Notes under the pieces: generated by a model
Databases searched by the model: none
Told to the model about the DNA's origin: nothing
Seen by the model: only the letters and a program-made list of their open reading frames with translations
In this document: positions 53,243-62,138 of the stretch, one piece after another
Layout: each line of letters opens with the position of its first letter
Numbering within the stretch: position 1 is the first letter of the stretch
Program-made: the position numbers and the translations under genes
From: Glycomyces sambucus
Lineage (GTDB): Bacteria > Actinomycetota > Actinomycetes > Mycobacteriales > Micromonosporaceae
Direction: 5' to 3'
NCBI RefSeq assembly: GCF_900102815.1
Contig: NZ_FNGF01000002.1
Coordinates: forward strand, 310,001-374,000
Length of the DNA stretch: 64,000 nucleotides

Positions 53243-53730
53243 TGCGAGCGGCACGCGCCAGCGAACGGGAGCCGGGCCCGGTCGCGGCCATGGCCCCGCC
53301 GGCTCCGACCGTGCGCCGCGCCCTCGCGGCCGCCGCGTGGCTGCTGGTGGTCCTCGCCGGGCTCCTGGCCGCGGTGTGGGGCGTCGCGTGGGCGCTCGAA
53401 GGCGGCCCGCAGCCCTCCGCGGACGCGGTCGAGGAGGCCGTGCACCTGACCCTCCCCGACGGCACCGACGTGATCGACGCGGACCTGTCGCAGGCCCAGC
53501 CGCCCATGCCGGGCGACCGGGCCGAGGCCACGATCGCGGTGCCGGCCGAGGCGTTCGGGGAGTTCATCGACGGCAACGGCATGGACGCCCCGCTCCTGGC
53601 GGGCGTGACGCCGGCCGGGACCGCCTCGGGCGTCATCCCGGCCGGGTGCACCGACGAGGTCTGCTACGCGGCGACGATCATCGTCACCGAGGACGCGGTC
53701 GAGGTGCGCCTCACCGTCACCCTGATCTGA
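53242..53730 (+). CDS. Hypothetical single-helix anchored protein
   Basis: 162 residues. One membrane helix near 31-52 (LAAAAWLLVVLAGLLAAVWG) is followed by an exterior domain with two cysteines close together (AGCTDEVC, about 142-147). ATG 53242 overlaps the preceding stop (TGATG), so it is translationally coupled to the MDMPI gene. It converges with ogt, with no gap. No family recognised. Confidence 0.65.
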   Translation: MRAARASEREPGPVAAMAPPAPTVRRALAAAAWLLVVLAGLLAAVWGVAWALEGGPQPSADAVEEAVHLTLPDGTDVIDADLSQAQPPMPGDRAEATIAVPAEAFGEFIDGNGMDAPLLAGVTPAGTASGVIPAGCTDEVCYAATIIVTEDAVEVRLTVTLI

Positions 53731-54225
53731 TCAGGCGAACAGCGCGGGCTCGCCGCGCTCCAGGCCCAGCAGCCACTCCTTGCGCCACAGGCCCCCGGCG
53801 TACCCGGTGAGCTTCCCGTTCGAGCCGATCACCCGGTGGCAGGGGACGACGATCGCGATCGGGTTGCGCCCGTTCGCGAGCCCGACGGCCCGCACCGCCT
53901 TCGGGTCGCCCAGGTTCTGGGCGACGTCCAGGTAGGACCAGGTCTCGCCGTAGGGGATGCGGACCAGCTCGGCCCACACCCGGTGCTGGAACCCGGTGCC
54001 CTCGGCCGCCAGCGGCAGGTCGAAGTCCTTCAGCTCGCCCGCGAAGTACGCCAGGAGCTGCTCCTCGGCGGCGGCCAGGACCGGCGTGGGCTCCTCGGGC
54101 CCCCAGGCGTCCTTCATCTCCTCGACGCCCATGTGGACGTACGTCAGGCCCTCCTCGACCGCCGAGACCGCCATCAGCCCCAGCGGGGACTCGAACTTCA
54201 CGTGCCGCGCATCGGTGCGCATCAT
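53731..54225 (-). CDS. ogt: Ogt, methylated-DNA-protein cysteine methyltransferase
   Basis: A 164-residue suicide alkyltransferase. The acceptor is Cys129 in [10 protein letters not shown], with the upstream NGRNPIAI and helix-turn-helix region [20 protein letters not shown]. It repairs O6-methylguanine. Two adjacent ATGs exist (54225 and 54222). The first overlaps the stop of the AdaA-AlkA gene by four bases, so the alkylation-repair genes form one operon. Confidence 0.94.
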   Translation of the reverse strand: MMRTDARHVKFESPLGLMAVSAVEEGLTYVHMGVEEMKDAWGPEEPTPVLAAAEEQLLAYFAGELKDFDLPLAAEGTGFQHRVWAELVRIPYGETWSYLDVAQNLGDPKAVRAVGLANGRNPIAIVVPCHRVIGSNGKLTGYAGGLWRKEWLLGLERGEPALFA

Positions 54226-55742
54226 GCGCTCGCCTTCTCTCGTGTCTGGTCGTCGTTGCGGGCCGGGCCCGCGGGGGTCCGGTTCGTCGGGTGCTCGGTG
54301 GCCGCCCACAGGTACTGGACGGCGTAGGCGCGCCACGGCCGCCACGACTGCGACCGGGCCTCCAGGGCCTTGCCGGCGCCGAGGCCGAGCGACGCGGCCC
54401 CCTTGGCGACGCCGAGGTCGGTGAGCGGGAACGCGTCGGGGTCGCCCAGGGCGCGCATGGCGATCATCTCCACCGTCCACGGCCCCACGCCGGGGACCGC
54501 GGCCAGCTGCTCGCGCGCGGCCGCCCAGTCCGCGCCCGGCCCCAGCTCCACGCGGCCCTCCGCGAGGGCCGCGGCGAGGGCCAGGACGGTGCGCTTGCGC
54601 CCGCCGGGCATCGGCAGGTCCGCGGGGTCGGCCTCGGCGAGGGCCGATGAGTCGGGGAACAGGCGCGTCAGGCCGCCGTCGGGGTCCTCGACGGTCTCGC
54701 CGTACCGCTCGGCCAGGCGCGCGGCGATCGTGGCCGCGGACGCGGTGGAGACCTGCTGGCCGATGACGGCGCGCACGGCGTACTCGGGCGCGTCGGCCTT
54801 GCGGGGGACGCGTCGGCCCGGGGTCTTGGCGACCAGGGGCCCGAGGACGCCGTCGCCGGCGAGCGCCTCGGCGGGCGCGCACGGGTCGGCGTCGAGGTCG
54901 AGCATGCGCCGGCAGCGGGCGACGGCGGCGGTGACGTCGCGCAGGTCGGCGACGCGCAGCCGGGCCTCGACGTACCCGGGCCCGGGGGTGAGGGCGGCGA
55001 TGCCGGGCCCGCCGGGCAGGCGCAGGGTGCGCCGGTAGGCGCCGCCGCGCCACTCCTCGACGCCGGGGGCCGCCGCGGCGGCGAGGTGCCCGAACAGGTT
55101 CGAGGGCTCGAACGGCTCCCGGTAGGCCAGGCGCACGGTGATCGCCCCGCCCCCCGCGGGCCGGGTCCTGGTCTTGGCGCGCAGCTCGGTGGGGGAGCAG
55201 GCGTAGACCTCGGCGACGACGCGGTTGAACGCCCGGATGGAGGCGAACCCGGCGGCGAACGCGACCTGGCCCATGGGCAGGTCGGTGTTCTCGATGAGGG
55301 TGCGGGCGACCTGGGCCCGCTGGGCGCGGGCGAGGGCGGCGGGCCCGGCGCCGACCTCGGCGACCAGCAGCCGCTCCAACTGGCGCAGGGAGTAGCCCAG
55401 GCGCCGGGCGAGCCCGGCGGCGCCCTCGCGGTCGACCACGCCCTCGCCGATGAGGCGCATCGCCCGCGCGCACACGTCCGAGCGCCAGTCCCAGGCCGGG
55501 GACCCGGGGGAGGCGTCGGGCCGGCACCGCTTGCACGCGCGGTACCCGGCGTCCTGGGCGGCGGCCGCGGAGGCGTAGAACCGCTGGTGCTCGCGCTTGG
55601 GTTTGACGGCCGGGCAGGAGGGCCGGCAGTAGATGCGCGTGGAGGTGACCGCCAGGAACACCCAGCCGTCGAAGCGGGCGTCGCGTCCGGCGACGGCTGC
55701 CTGGAGCTGCTCCTCGTTGCCGAGGATCTGAAGATCGGCCAT
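54222..55742 (-). CDS. AdaA-AlkA fusion: methylphosphotriester sensor and 3-methyladenine DNA glycosylase
   Basis: A 506-residue fusion. The N-terminal Ada zinc site is Cys39, Cys43, Cys70 and Cys73 (YCRPSCP and ACKRC). An AraC-type helix-turn-helix follows at about 80-190. The C-terminal AlkA glycosylase has its own N-terminal fold plus the HhH hairpin [19 protein letters not shown] and the catalytic Asp in FPLTDLGV. It senses methyl phosphotriesters, activates the adaptive response and excises alkylated bases. Co-transcribed with ogt. ATG 55742 has AGGGGGC about 15 bases upstream. Confidence 0.94.
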   Translation of the reverse strand: MADLQILGNEEQLQAAVAGRDARFDGWVFLAVTSTRIYCRPSCPAVKPKREHQRFYASAAAAQDAGYRACKRCRPDASPGSPAWDWRSDVCARAMRLIGEGVVDREGAAGLARRLGYSLRQLERLLVAEVGAGPAALARAQRAQVARTLIENTDLPMGQVAFAAGFASIRAFNRVVAEVYACSPTELRAKTRTRPAGGGAITVRLAYREPFEPSNLFGHLAAAAAPGVEEWRGGAYRRTLRLPGGPGIAALTPGPGYVEARLRVADLRDVTAAVARCRRMLDLDADPCAPAEALAGDGVLGPLVAKTPGRRVPRKADAPEYAVRAVIGQQVSTASAATIAARLAERYGETVEDPDGGLTRLFPDSSALAEADPADLPMPGGRKRTVLALAAALAEGRVELGPGADWAAAREQLAAVPGVGPWTVEMIAMRALGDPDAFPLTDLGVAKGAASLGLGAGKALEARSQSWRPWRAYAVQYLWAATEHPTNRTPAGPARNDDQTREKASA

Positions 55743-55792
55743 GGGTACCAGCTTGCCCCCTGGAGCCGGCCGCGGCTAGCCAGAAATCGACA

Positions 55793-56812
55793 TCACGATT
55801 CGGGCAGCTGGAGGCGGTCGACGGCCTCGCGGGAGCGGCGGGCCGGGCGCCGGTCGTAGCGGGCGGTGGTGGCGGGGGAGGCGTGGCCGACCAGGGACTG
55901 GGTGATGGCGAGGTCGACGCCGGCGTCGAGGAGCTCGCCGATGAAGGTGCGGCGGAAGTCGTGGGGGGTGTGTCGGCGCTGCCCGGCCTCCACGAGCCGC
56001 TTCGTCAGAAGGTCGGCGATGGCCTGCCCGGTCATGCCCGAGAGCTGGTTCCCGCTCCTGCGGAGGGCCCCGGCCTTGTTGATGGGGCAGAACAGGGCCC
56101 CGGGGGTGTTGCCGCGCACGGCCATCCACCGCTCGATGCGGGCCTGGGCGGCCTCGGTGACGTAGACGGCGCGCTCCTTGTTGCCCTTGCCGACGATGCG
56201 GATGGCGCGCTCGGAGGCGTCGTAGTCGGCCAGGCGCATCGAGGCGATCTCGCTCCTGCGGCACCCGGTGGAGTAGAGGGTGGCGAGGACGGCGGCGTCG
56301 CGGGCCCCGGCGGGCCCGGGGTCGGCGTCGCACGCGTACAGGGCCGCGCCGAGGGCCTCGCCGTCGACCTGCTGGCCGACCGGGAGCCGGGTGGCCTTGA
56401 CCGGTTGGAGGTCGCAGGCGCGCTGGTAGTCGTCGGCGGCCATGAGGTCGAGCCGCCACGCCTCCTTCAGGACGCGGCGCAGGGCCGCGAGGTGCTTGTT
56501 GACGTACGCGCCCGACCAGCCGGCGTCGATCATGGCCGCGCGCAGCCGGGAGGTGTGCTCGTAGCGCAGCAGGTGCCAGGGCTGGCCCTCGCCGGTGGTG
56601 TCGGCGTCGCCGGACAGGAGCTGGGCGATGCGGTCGAGGCACCCGCGCATGGTGCGCCGGGACTCGGCCGAGCCGAGGGAGTCCAGATAGGCCCGGTACG
56701 GGTCGGCGTTGGGGGAGACGACGACGGTGCGGTCGCTCCAGTCGATGCCCGACAACGACGTGCCCGCCAACGACTTGCCTGCCGACGACTTGCCCGCCCC
56801 GCTGCCTGCCAT
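55793..56812 (-). CDS. Tyrosine recombinase (XerC/phage integrase family)
   Basis: 339 residues with a SAM-like N-terminal core-binding domain (about 37-125) and a complete catalytic set: Arg185 (GCRRSEIAS), Lys209 (GKGNKER), His284-x-x-Arg287 (HDFRR), His310 (VGHAS) and Tyr319. The first 22 residues are a low-complexity Ser/Gly/Lys stretch encoded by 15-bp repeats (about 56750-56795). No phage, plasmid or tRNA attachment site is seen nearby. Leaderless: TAGGGT (56824-56819) is six bases before the ATG. It could be a chromosomal recombinase or the remnant of an element. Confidence 0.92.
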   Translation of the reverse strand: MAGSGAGKSSAGKSLAGTSLSGIDWSDRTVVVSPNADPYRAYLDSLGSAESRRTMRGCLDRIAQLLSGDADTTGEGQPWHLLRYEHTSRLRAAMIDAGWSGAYVNKHLAALRRVLKEAWRLDLMAADDYQRACDLQPVKATRLPVGQQVDGEALGAALYACDADPGPAGARDAAVLATLYSTGCRRSEIASMRLADYDASERAIRIVGKGNKERAVYVTEAAQARIERWMAVRGNTPGALFCPINKAGALRRSGNQLSGMTGQAIADLLTKRLVEAGQRRHTPHDFRRTFIGELLDAGVDLAITQSLVGHASPATTARYDRRPARRSREAVDRLQLPES

Positions 56813-56913
56813 GGCCCCACCCTAGACGACGGGGCCGACATGCCACGACCGCACCGCGATCCGGCCCGCGCCCGCTCCGGCCGGGCCCGGCCCGCCGTGG
56901 GAGGATCGCCCCC

Positions 56914-57333
56914 ATGAGCGCGGCGTTCCACACCACGACCCTCGAGGTCCACACCGGACGGCGCGAGTGCGTCCGCAACCTCACCGGCGACTGCGAGGGC
57001 TTCCTGTCCTCGATCGGCGCCCGCGAGGGCCTGCTGAACGTGTTCGTGCCCCACGCGACGGCCGGGATCGCGGTGATCGAGACCGGCGCGGGGTCCGACG
57101 AGGACCTCCTCGACGCGCTCGGGGACCTGCTGCCGCGCACCGACCGGTGGCGCCACCAGCACGGGTCGATCGGGCACGGCCGCGACCACGTCCTGCCCGG
57201 CCTGGTCGCCCCGCACGCGACGCTCCCGGTGGTGTCCGGACGGCTCGCCCTGGGCACGTGGCAGTCGGTGCTCCTGGTGGACACCAACCGCGACAACCCC
57301 GACCGGACCGTCCGGCTCTCCTTCCTCGGCTGA
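56914..57333 (+). CDS. YjbQ family protein (UPF0047)
   Basis: A 139-residue single-domain protein. Conserved YjbQ features are VFVPHATAGIAV, RWRHQHGSIGHGRDH and LGTWQSVLLVDTN. The family has weak thiamine-phosphate-synthase-like activity, but its physiological role is unclear. GGAGG lies nine bases before ATG 56914. Divergent from the recombinase gene, convergent with the aldo/keto reductase. Confidence 0.92.
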   Translation: MSAAFHTTTLEVHTGRRECVRNLTGDCEGFLSSIGAREGLLNVFVPHATAGIAVIETGAGSDEDLLDALGDLLPRTDRWRHQHGSIGHGRDHVLPGLVAPHATLPVVSGRLALGTWQSVLLVDTNRDNPDRTVRLSFLG

Positions 57334-57344
57334 AGACCCCCGCG

Positions 57345-58304
57345 CTAGGCGGCGGCGTGCATGCGGGCGAGCTGCCCGGCCTCCAGCTTGAGCGCGACCC
57401 CGGCGACGGCCTCCTCCAGCTGCGCGACCGACGACACCCCCACCAGGGGGACGATCGGCGCCTCGTGCGCGCACAGCCACGCCAGCACCACCTGGTTGCG
57501 GGTCGCCCCGGTCTCGGCGGCGACCTCGTCGAGCACCGCGAGCCGCGCGTCGGTCCCCGGGTGGGCGTAGTGCTCGCCCAGGGGCTTCTTCACGTACGCG
57601 CCCGACAGGAGCGAGGAGTACGCCAGCAGCGCCGTCCCCGGCGTGTGCGCCAGGTAGTCGAGGTCCTCCACCGCGGCGTGCACGTGCCCGCCCTCGGGCA
57701 GGACCGCCCCCGGACGCGGCTTCAGGTACGAGTACCGGTTCTGCATCGCCGTATAGGCCGCCGCACCCGACGCCGCTGCGACGCCGCGCGCCCGCTCGAC
57801 GCGCCACGCGGTGTAGTTCGAGGCCCCGACCATGCGGGCCTTCCCGGCCCGCACCGCGTCGTCGAACCCGGCGACGGTCGCCTCCAGGGGCGTGTCCCGG
57901 TCGTCGCGGTGGGCCCAGAACAGGTCCACCCGGTCGGTGCCCAGCCGCGCCAGCGACTCGTCCAGCGCGGCCCCGATCCGCTCCCGCGACAGCGGCTCGG
58001 AGTGGTCCATGCCCCCGCCGAAGAACGTCGGCCGGCGCCCGGCCTTCGTCGCCAGCACCACCTCGTCCCGGTTCCCGCGGGCGGCGAACCACCGGCCCAG
58101 CAGCAGCTCCGACCGGTCCCCGGTGCCGTCGCCCTCCCAGAACATGTAGCAGTTGGCGGTGTCGATGAAGTTCCCGCCCAGTTCCACGAACCGGTCCAGG
58201 ATCGCGAAGCTCAGCTCCTCGTCCTGCTGCGTGCCCAGGGCCATCGCCCCCAGGCACAGCCGCGACACGCCCACGGCGTCCGGTCCCAATGCGATCCGCT
58301 CCAC
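57345..58304 (-). CDS. Aldo/keto reductase
   Basis: A 319-residue TIM-barrel NADPH reductase. The tetrad is visible: Asp and Tyr in FIDTANCY, Lys in LATKAG and His in FWAHRDD. The C-terminal cofactor region is PLVGVSSVAQLEEA. The substrate is unknown. It is divergent from a MerR gene, and its promoter has a 19-bp spacer holding a dyad, the classic MerR-activated layout. Confidence 0.92.
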   Translation of the reverse strand: MERIALGPDAVGVSRLCLGAMALGTQQDEELSFAILDRFVELGGNFIDTANCYMFWEGDGTGDRSELLLGRWFAARGNRDEVVLATKAGRRPTFFGGGMDHSEPLSRERIGAALDESLARLGTDRVDLFWAHRDDRDTPLEATVAGFDDAVRAGKARMVGASNYTAWRVERARGVAAASGAAAYTAMQNRYSYLKPRPGAVLPEGGHVHAAVEDLDYLAHTPGTALLAYSSLLSGAYVKKPLGEHYAHPGTDARLAVLDEVAAETGATRNQVVLAWLCAHEAPIVPLVGVSSVAQLEEAVAGVALKLEAGQLARMHAAA

Positions 58305-58337
58305 AGCGGTCCCCTCTCGTCGTTCCCTACCCCGACG

Positions 58338-58368
58338 ACGCTAGGACCTGGAGTGGACTCCAACGCAA
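58338..58368 (-). promoter_or_regulatory. MerR-type promoter (19-bp spacer with dyad) for the aldo/keto reductase
   Basis: On the minus strand, -35 TTGCGT (58368-58363) and -10 TAGCGT (58343-58338) are 19 bp apart. TGGAGT-CC-ACTCCA (58362-58349) is a perfect 6-bp inverted repeat within the spacer. MerR proteins activate such over-long promoters by twisting the DNA. Confidence 0.7.
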
Positions 58369-58427
58369 ACCCGCAGGCCAGTGCCCGTGCCCCACCCCGG
58401 CGGGGGCGGCGACTATCCTCGGAGGGC

Positions 58428-58805
58428 GTGGACACCACCTCAACGGCCGACGCTTACACGATCGGGGAGTGCGCGCGCCGCTCCGGCTTCACCATGGACA
58501 CCCTCCGCTACTACGAGCGCATCGGCCTCATCGGCGACATCGCCCGCACCGCCACCGGCCAGCGCCGCTTCAACGACGAGCACCTCGAATGGCTCGGCGT
58601 CCTCAAGTGCCTGCGCGACACCGGCATGCCCGTGGAGCAGATGCACCGCTTCGCGACCCTCGTCCGCGACGGCGACCACACCATCGCCGAGCGCATCGCC
58701 CTCCTGGAGGACCACCGGACCGCCGTCGACGCCCGCATGGCCGACCTCGTCGCCAAACGCGACTACCTCCTGGGCAAGATCGCCTACTACAAGTCCGTCG
58801 CCTAG
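58428..58805 (+). CDS. MerR-family transcriptional regulator
   Basis: 125 residues: winged helix at about 10-75 (TIGECARRSGFTMDTLRYYE, then RFNDEHLEWLGVLKCLRDTG) and a coiled-coil dimerisation helix to the end. No metal-binding cysteines at the C-terminus, so it is closer to stress- or drug-sensing members. GTG 58428 has TATCCT ending eight bases before it; GGAGG at only two bases is too near to act as ribosome site. It likely activates the divergent aldo/keto reductase. Confidence 0.88.
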   Translation: MDTTSTADAYTIGECARRSGFTMDTLRYYERIGLIGDIARTATGQRRFNDEHLEWLGVLKCLRDTGMPVEQMHRFATLVRDGDHTIAERIALLEDHRTAVDARMADLVAKRDYLLGKIAYYKSVA

Positions 58806-58863
58806 CGCCCGCCGCCGGGAAAACGACTCGACCCGCATCCGCTCGAGCCGCCATACTCCGCTG

Positions 58864-59595
58864 GTGCACCACCGCGACCGCGCCCTCGCCATCGCCGCCC
58901 GGACCGCCGCGGCCGAACCCGACGCCCTGGCCGTGGCCCTCGTCGGCTCGGTCGCCACCGGCACCGACCACCCCCACTCCGACATCGACCTCATCGCCGC
59001 CGCCCGCACGGACCCCGGCACCCGCGTCCTGCACGTCGAAGGCCGCATGGTCACCCTCACCCGCAAGACTCCCGCCGACCTCGCCGCGGCCCTGACCCGA
59101 CCAAGGGAGGCCGGCGCCGCCGTCCCCGCCTGGCGCACCGCCCGGCTCCTGGCCGACCCCGACGGGATCCTCCACGACCTCCAGGAACACGCGCACGCCT
59201 GGACCTGGGACGAGGTCGAGCGCCCCGACGAGTGGGCCGCCGGCGAACTCGTCGGCCTCGCCGAGGAGGTCCACAAGGTCCACGGCATGCTCGCCCTCGG
59301 GCGCGCCCGGGCCGCCGCCGCGAACCGGCTCATCCTCGCGCTCGCGCTCGCCGTCCCCATGGCCGCCGCGAACCGGCTCCTCTACGGCTCCGAGAACGAC
59401 CTCTGGGACGCCCTCGCCCGCACCGAGGGCCCCGCCTGGGCCCGGGCGTGGGACACCGCGACCGGCCTGGCCCCCGCCCCCCACGACACCGCCTGCCGGG
59501 CCGCCGCCGACCTCTACCGCACCGCCGCCGCCCGCCTCGCCCGCCACCTCGACCCGGCCGACCGCATCACCGTCACCACCGCCGCCGACCTGTGA
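58864..59595 (+). CDS. Nucleotidyltransferase-fold protein
   Basis: 243 residues. The Pol-beta-type signature is GSVATGTDHPHSDID at about 28-42, with the metal-binding Asp40 and Asp42; a helical C-terminal half follows. Related proteins include aminoglycoside adenylyltransferases and toxin/antitoxin MNT proteins. No HEPN partner is adjacent. GTG 58864 follows CATACT (58852-58857) by six bases, suggesting a leaderless message. The next gene starts 11 bp downstream. Confidence 0.78.
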   Translation: MHHRDRALAIAARTAAAEPDALAVALVGSVATGTDHPHSDIDLIAAARTDPGTRVLHVEGRMVTLTRKTPADLAAALTRPREAGAAVPAWRTARLLADPDGILHDLQEHAHAWTWDEVERPDEWAAGELVGLAEEVHKVHGMLALGRARAAAANRLILALALAVPMAAANRLLYGSENDLWDALARTEGPAWARAWDTATGLAPAPHDTACRAAADLYRTAAARLARHLDPADRITVTTAADL

Positions 59596-59606
59596 AGGGG
59601 CCGCCT

Positions 59607-60140
59607 GTGCGCCGCCACATCCTCACCGGCGCCCCCGGCGCCGGCAAGACCACCATCGCCGACCGCCTCGCCCGCACCGGGCGCACCGTCGTCGCCGAAG
59701 CCGCCACCGACCTCATCCGCACCGCCCAGGCCGCCGGCGACCCCAGACCCTGGACCGACCCCGGATTCTGCGAGGCCACCGCCGCCCTCCAACGCGACCG
59801 CCGACACGACGCCGACCGCCTCCCGGGCCCCGACCAGTACTTCGACCGGTCCCCGGTCTGCACGCTCGCGCTGGCCCGCTTCCTCGGCCACCCCGTCGGC
59901 CCCGTCCTCGCCGCAGAACTCGACCGCGCCGCCGCCGACTACGCGCCGACGGTCCTCTTCGTCGACCTCCTCGACACGCTCACCCCGACAGCGGTGCGGC
60001 GCATCAGCCTCCCCGAGGCCCGCGCGTTCGCACAGGTCCACCTGGACGCCTACACCGAGTACGGGTTCCAGATCGCCCGCATCCCCGCCGGAACCGAAGC
60101 CGACAGGACCGCGCTGGCCCTGCGCCTGACCCGCCCCTGA
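59607..60140 (+). CDS. P-loop ATPase (AAA_28/NadR kinase-like)
   Basis: 177 residues beginning MRRHILTGAPGAGKTTIADR, with the P-loop at 8-16. The DQYFDRSP segment and ending RIPAGTEADRTALAL fit the AAA_28 group of small-molecule kinases. The substrate is unknown. GTG 59607 has AAGGGG seven bases upstream; another GTG at 59592 overlaps the preceding stop but lacks spacing. Probably co-transcribed with the nucleotidyltransferase gene. Confidence 0.85.
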   Translation: MRRHILTGAPGAGKTTIADRLARTGRTVVAEAATDLIRTAQAAGDPRPWTDPGFCEATAALQRDRRHDADRLPGPDQYFDRSPVCTLALARFLGHPVGPVLAAELDRAAADYAPTVLFVDLLDTLTPTAVRRISLPEARAFAQVHLDAYTEYGFQIARIPAGTEADRTALALRLTRP

Positions 60141-60155
60141 CCTCCCGGGGCCGCG

Positions 60156-60653
60156 TCACGCCACCGGGTCCAGGCCGACCAGGCCCCGCGCGTAGTTCAC
60201 CGTCGACCGCTGGTACCGCGGCAGGTGCGGCGCCAGCGCCGTCAACGCCACCGACAGGCCCTCCCGGTCGCGTCCCAGCTTCGCCAGCGTCAGCGCCTCG
60301 CACATCGCCAGCGCCCCGTCGTAGGCGTCCGAGCCGCGCGCCCGCTCGTCCGCGATCACCGCCAGGGCCTCGGCGGGCCGGCCGGTCTCGCGGAGGGAGG
60401 ACGCCATCTGGATCGACACGCGGCGCCGCCGCACCCCCGACAGGCCCGCGGCCACGGCCCGCTCGTAGTAGCCGACCGCGTCCTCGGTGAACCCGGTCGA
60501 GTCGTGCGCGCCGCCGACCTCGAACAGGCCCACGGCCTCGTCGCCGCACTCGGCCGCGAGGTCCTTCATGGCCTGCACGAACTCCTCGCGGCCCATCGCG
60601 TCGAGCCGCTCCCACAGCGCCGCGCAGCGCGCTTCCCAAGCCTCATCGGTCAT
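60156..60653 (-). CDS. Tetratricopeptide-like protein
   Basis: 165 residues made entirely of helical repeats: AHDSTGFTEDAVGYYERAVAAGL, MASSLRETGRPAEALAVIADE and MCEALTLAKLGRDREGLSVA fit TPR units. Such small TPR proteins are common in actinobacteria and mediate protein contacts. Leaderless: TAGGTT (60666-60661) is seven bases before the ATG. Confidence 0.8.
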   Translation of the reverse strand: MTDEAWEARCAALWERLDAMGREEFVQAMKDLAAECGDEAVGLFEVGGAHDSTGFTEDAVGYYERAVAAGLSGVRRRRVSIQMASSLRETGRPAEALAVIADERARGSDAYDGALAMCEALTLAKLGRDREGLSVALTALAPHLPRYQRSTVNYARGLVGLDPVA

Positions 60654-60687
60654 GGCAGCGAACCTACCCGCTCCGCGCCGGTCGACC

Positions 60688-61428
60688 CTATTCGGGCCGT
60701 AGCCCGTCCCCGAGCGCCCCGAGCGCGCCCAGCAGCACCAGCCGCTCCCGCGCGTCCAGCGCCTCGTAGATCGGCGCATCGAGACGGTTCGTCTCCGCCT
60801 CCACCTGCTCCCACATCGGCCCCGACTCCAGCGCCACGACCTCGTCGACCGACAGGCCCGCCGCCGCCCACGCCGCCCGGTGCGCGTCCGCCCGGTGATG
60901 GCGCAGCGCCTCCAACCGCGACACCAGCAGCCCCGCCGCCGAGGCCCCAGGCGCCTCCCACGTCGGCGTGAACGCCGCGAACACCGGGCCCCCTCTGGCC
61001 GCCCCGGCCTCCAGCAGCCGGCCCACCAGCGGCAGCGCCGCCTCCACCGCCGACACCCCCGCCAGCGCCGGCGAAGGCGTGAACGACCACAGCGCCTCCG
61101 CCGCCGCGGCCAGCGCCCCCTCCACCCCCACCGCCAGCTCCCGGCCCCGCTCGGTCCAATCCCACGACCCGCCCGACCGCACCGCCAGACCCCGCGCCTC
61201 CTCCGCACCCGCCGCGAACGGCAGGTACACCATCCGCGCCGCCACCGCCGCCTCCGGCACCGGATGGTCCAGCATCGCGTACAGCAGATTGATCTCCAAC
61301 CCCGGCAGCAGCCCCAACGGCGCGTACAACTCCCGCACCGCCGGGCGCGACGCGTGCCGCACCCCCACATGCAACCGGTCCACCACCGGACGGACCACCG
61401 CGGCGTACGAAGCGAGCGGATGCGACAT
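60688..61428 (-). CDS. Hypothetical helical protein, possibly SCO6745-like
   Basis: 246 residues, Ala-rich and helical. RLEALRHHRADAHRAAWAAA in the C-terminal part resembles SCO6745-family proteins, but the match is by eye. ATG 61428 has GGGAG upstream; the longer in-frame opening to 61476 would run into the divergent gene. Only 38 bp separate it from the MDMPI-type gene at 61467. Function unknown. Confidence 0.7.
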   Translation of the reverse strand: MSHPLASYAAVVRPVVDRLHVGVRHASRPAVRELYAPLGLLPGLEINLLYAMLDHPVPEAAVAARMVYLPFAAGAEEARGLAVRSGGSWDWTERGRELAVGVEGALAAAAEALWSFTPSPALAGVSAVEAALPLVGRLLEAGAARGGPVFAAFTPTWEAPGASAAGLLVSRLEALRHHRADAHRAAWAAAGLSVDEVVALESGPMWEQVEAETNRLDAPIYEALDARERLVLLGALGALGDGLRPE

Positions 61429-61466
61429 CGAGAACTCCCGTCGACAGGGGAATATGATCAGGCCCC

Positions 61467-62138
61467 ATGATGCCACCGCCGCCCCTCACCGCGCTCGCCG
61501 CCGAGACCGCCCGCATGGCACAGGCCCTCGACACCGTCACCGCCTGGGACACCCCCACCCGCTGCACCCCATGGGACGCCGCCGCACTCACCGCCCACGT
61601 CACCGGCGCCCTCGCCCGCCTCGACCCCATGCTCGACGCCCCCGAACCGCCCGCGGCCACCGTCACCGCCGCCGGCTACTTCACCCCCGACCACCGCTAC
61701 TCCAACGCCGCCAACACCACCCGCGTCGACACCGCCACCTCGGCCGCACGCGACGCCGGGCCCGGCATCGCCGCCGCCTTCACCACCACCGCCGCCCGCG
61801 TCCTCGCCCGCTGCGCCACCCAACCCCCCGGCCGCCGCGTCACCACCCGCCACGGCGACCACATGACCCTCACCGACTTCCTCACCACCCGCGTCGTCGA
61901 GACCGCCGTCCACGGCATCGACCTCGCCGACGCCCTCGGCACCCCCCGCTGGACCACCCCCGACGCCCGCCACACCCTCACCCGCCTCCTCCTCGGACCC
62001 GGCCACACCACCGCGCTGGCGGCCCTCGGCGGGGACCCGGTCGCGTTCATCGCCAAAGCCACCGGCCGGGACCCGTTCCCGCCCAGCGAAAAGGCCGAGG
62101 CGACCCGCCTCGGCCTCGTACCGCTCGCGTTCGGCTAG
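61467..62138 (+). CDS. MDMPI/TIGR03086-like metal-binding protein
   Basis: 223 residues of the DinB/MDMPI type. WDTPTRCTPWDAAALTAHVTG contains the first metal histidine, and LTDFLTTRVVETAVHGIDLADAL the others. The family acts with mycothiol in isomerisation or detoxification; the substrate is unknown. A near-perfect TATGAT (61453-61458) ends eight bases before ATG 61467, so the message is leaderless. The stop overlaps that of the convergent nuclease gene. Confidence 0.82.
   Translation: MMPPPPLTALAAETARMAQALDTVTAWDTPTRCTPWDAAALTAHVTGALARLDPMLDAPEPPAATVTAAGYFTPDHRYSNAANTTRVDTATSAARDAGPGIAAAFTTTAARVLARCATQPPGRRVTTRHGDHMTLTDFLTTRVVETAVHGIDLADALGTPRWTTPDARHTLTRLLLGPGHTTALAALGGDPVAFIAKATGRDPFPPSEKAEATRLGLVPLAFG

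Noticed and set aside
55793..56812. Integrase as sign of a prophage or integrative element
   Set aside because: Neighbours on both sides are ordinary chromosomal genes (adaA-alkA, yjbQ). No phage structural, replication or transfer genes and no flanking direct repeats were seen.
58864..59595. MNT antitoxin of a HEPN-MNT toxin-antitoxin pair
   Set aside because: The GS...SDID motif fits, but no HEPN gene is adjacent and the protein is longer than typical MNT antitoxins.
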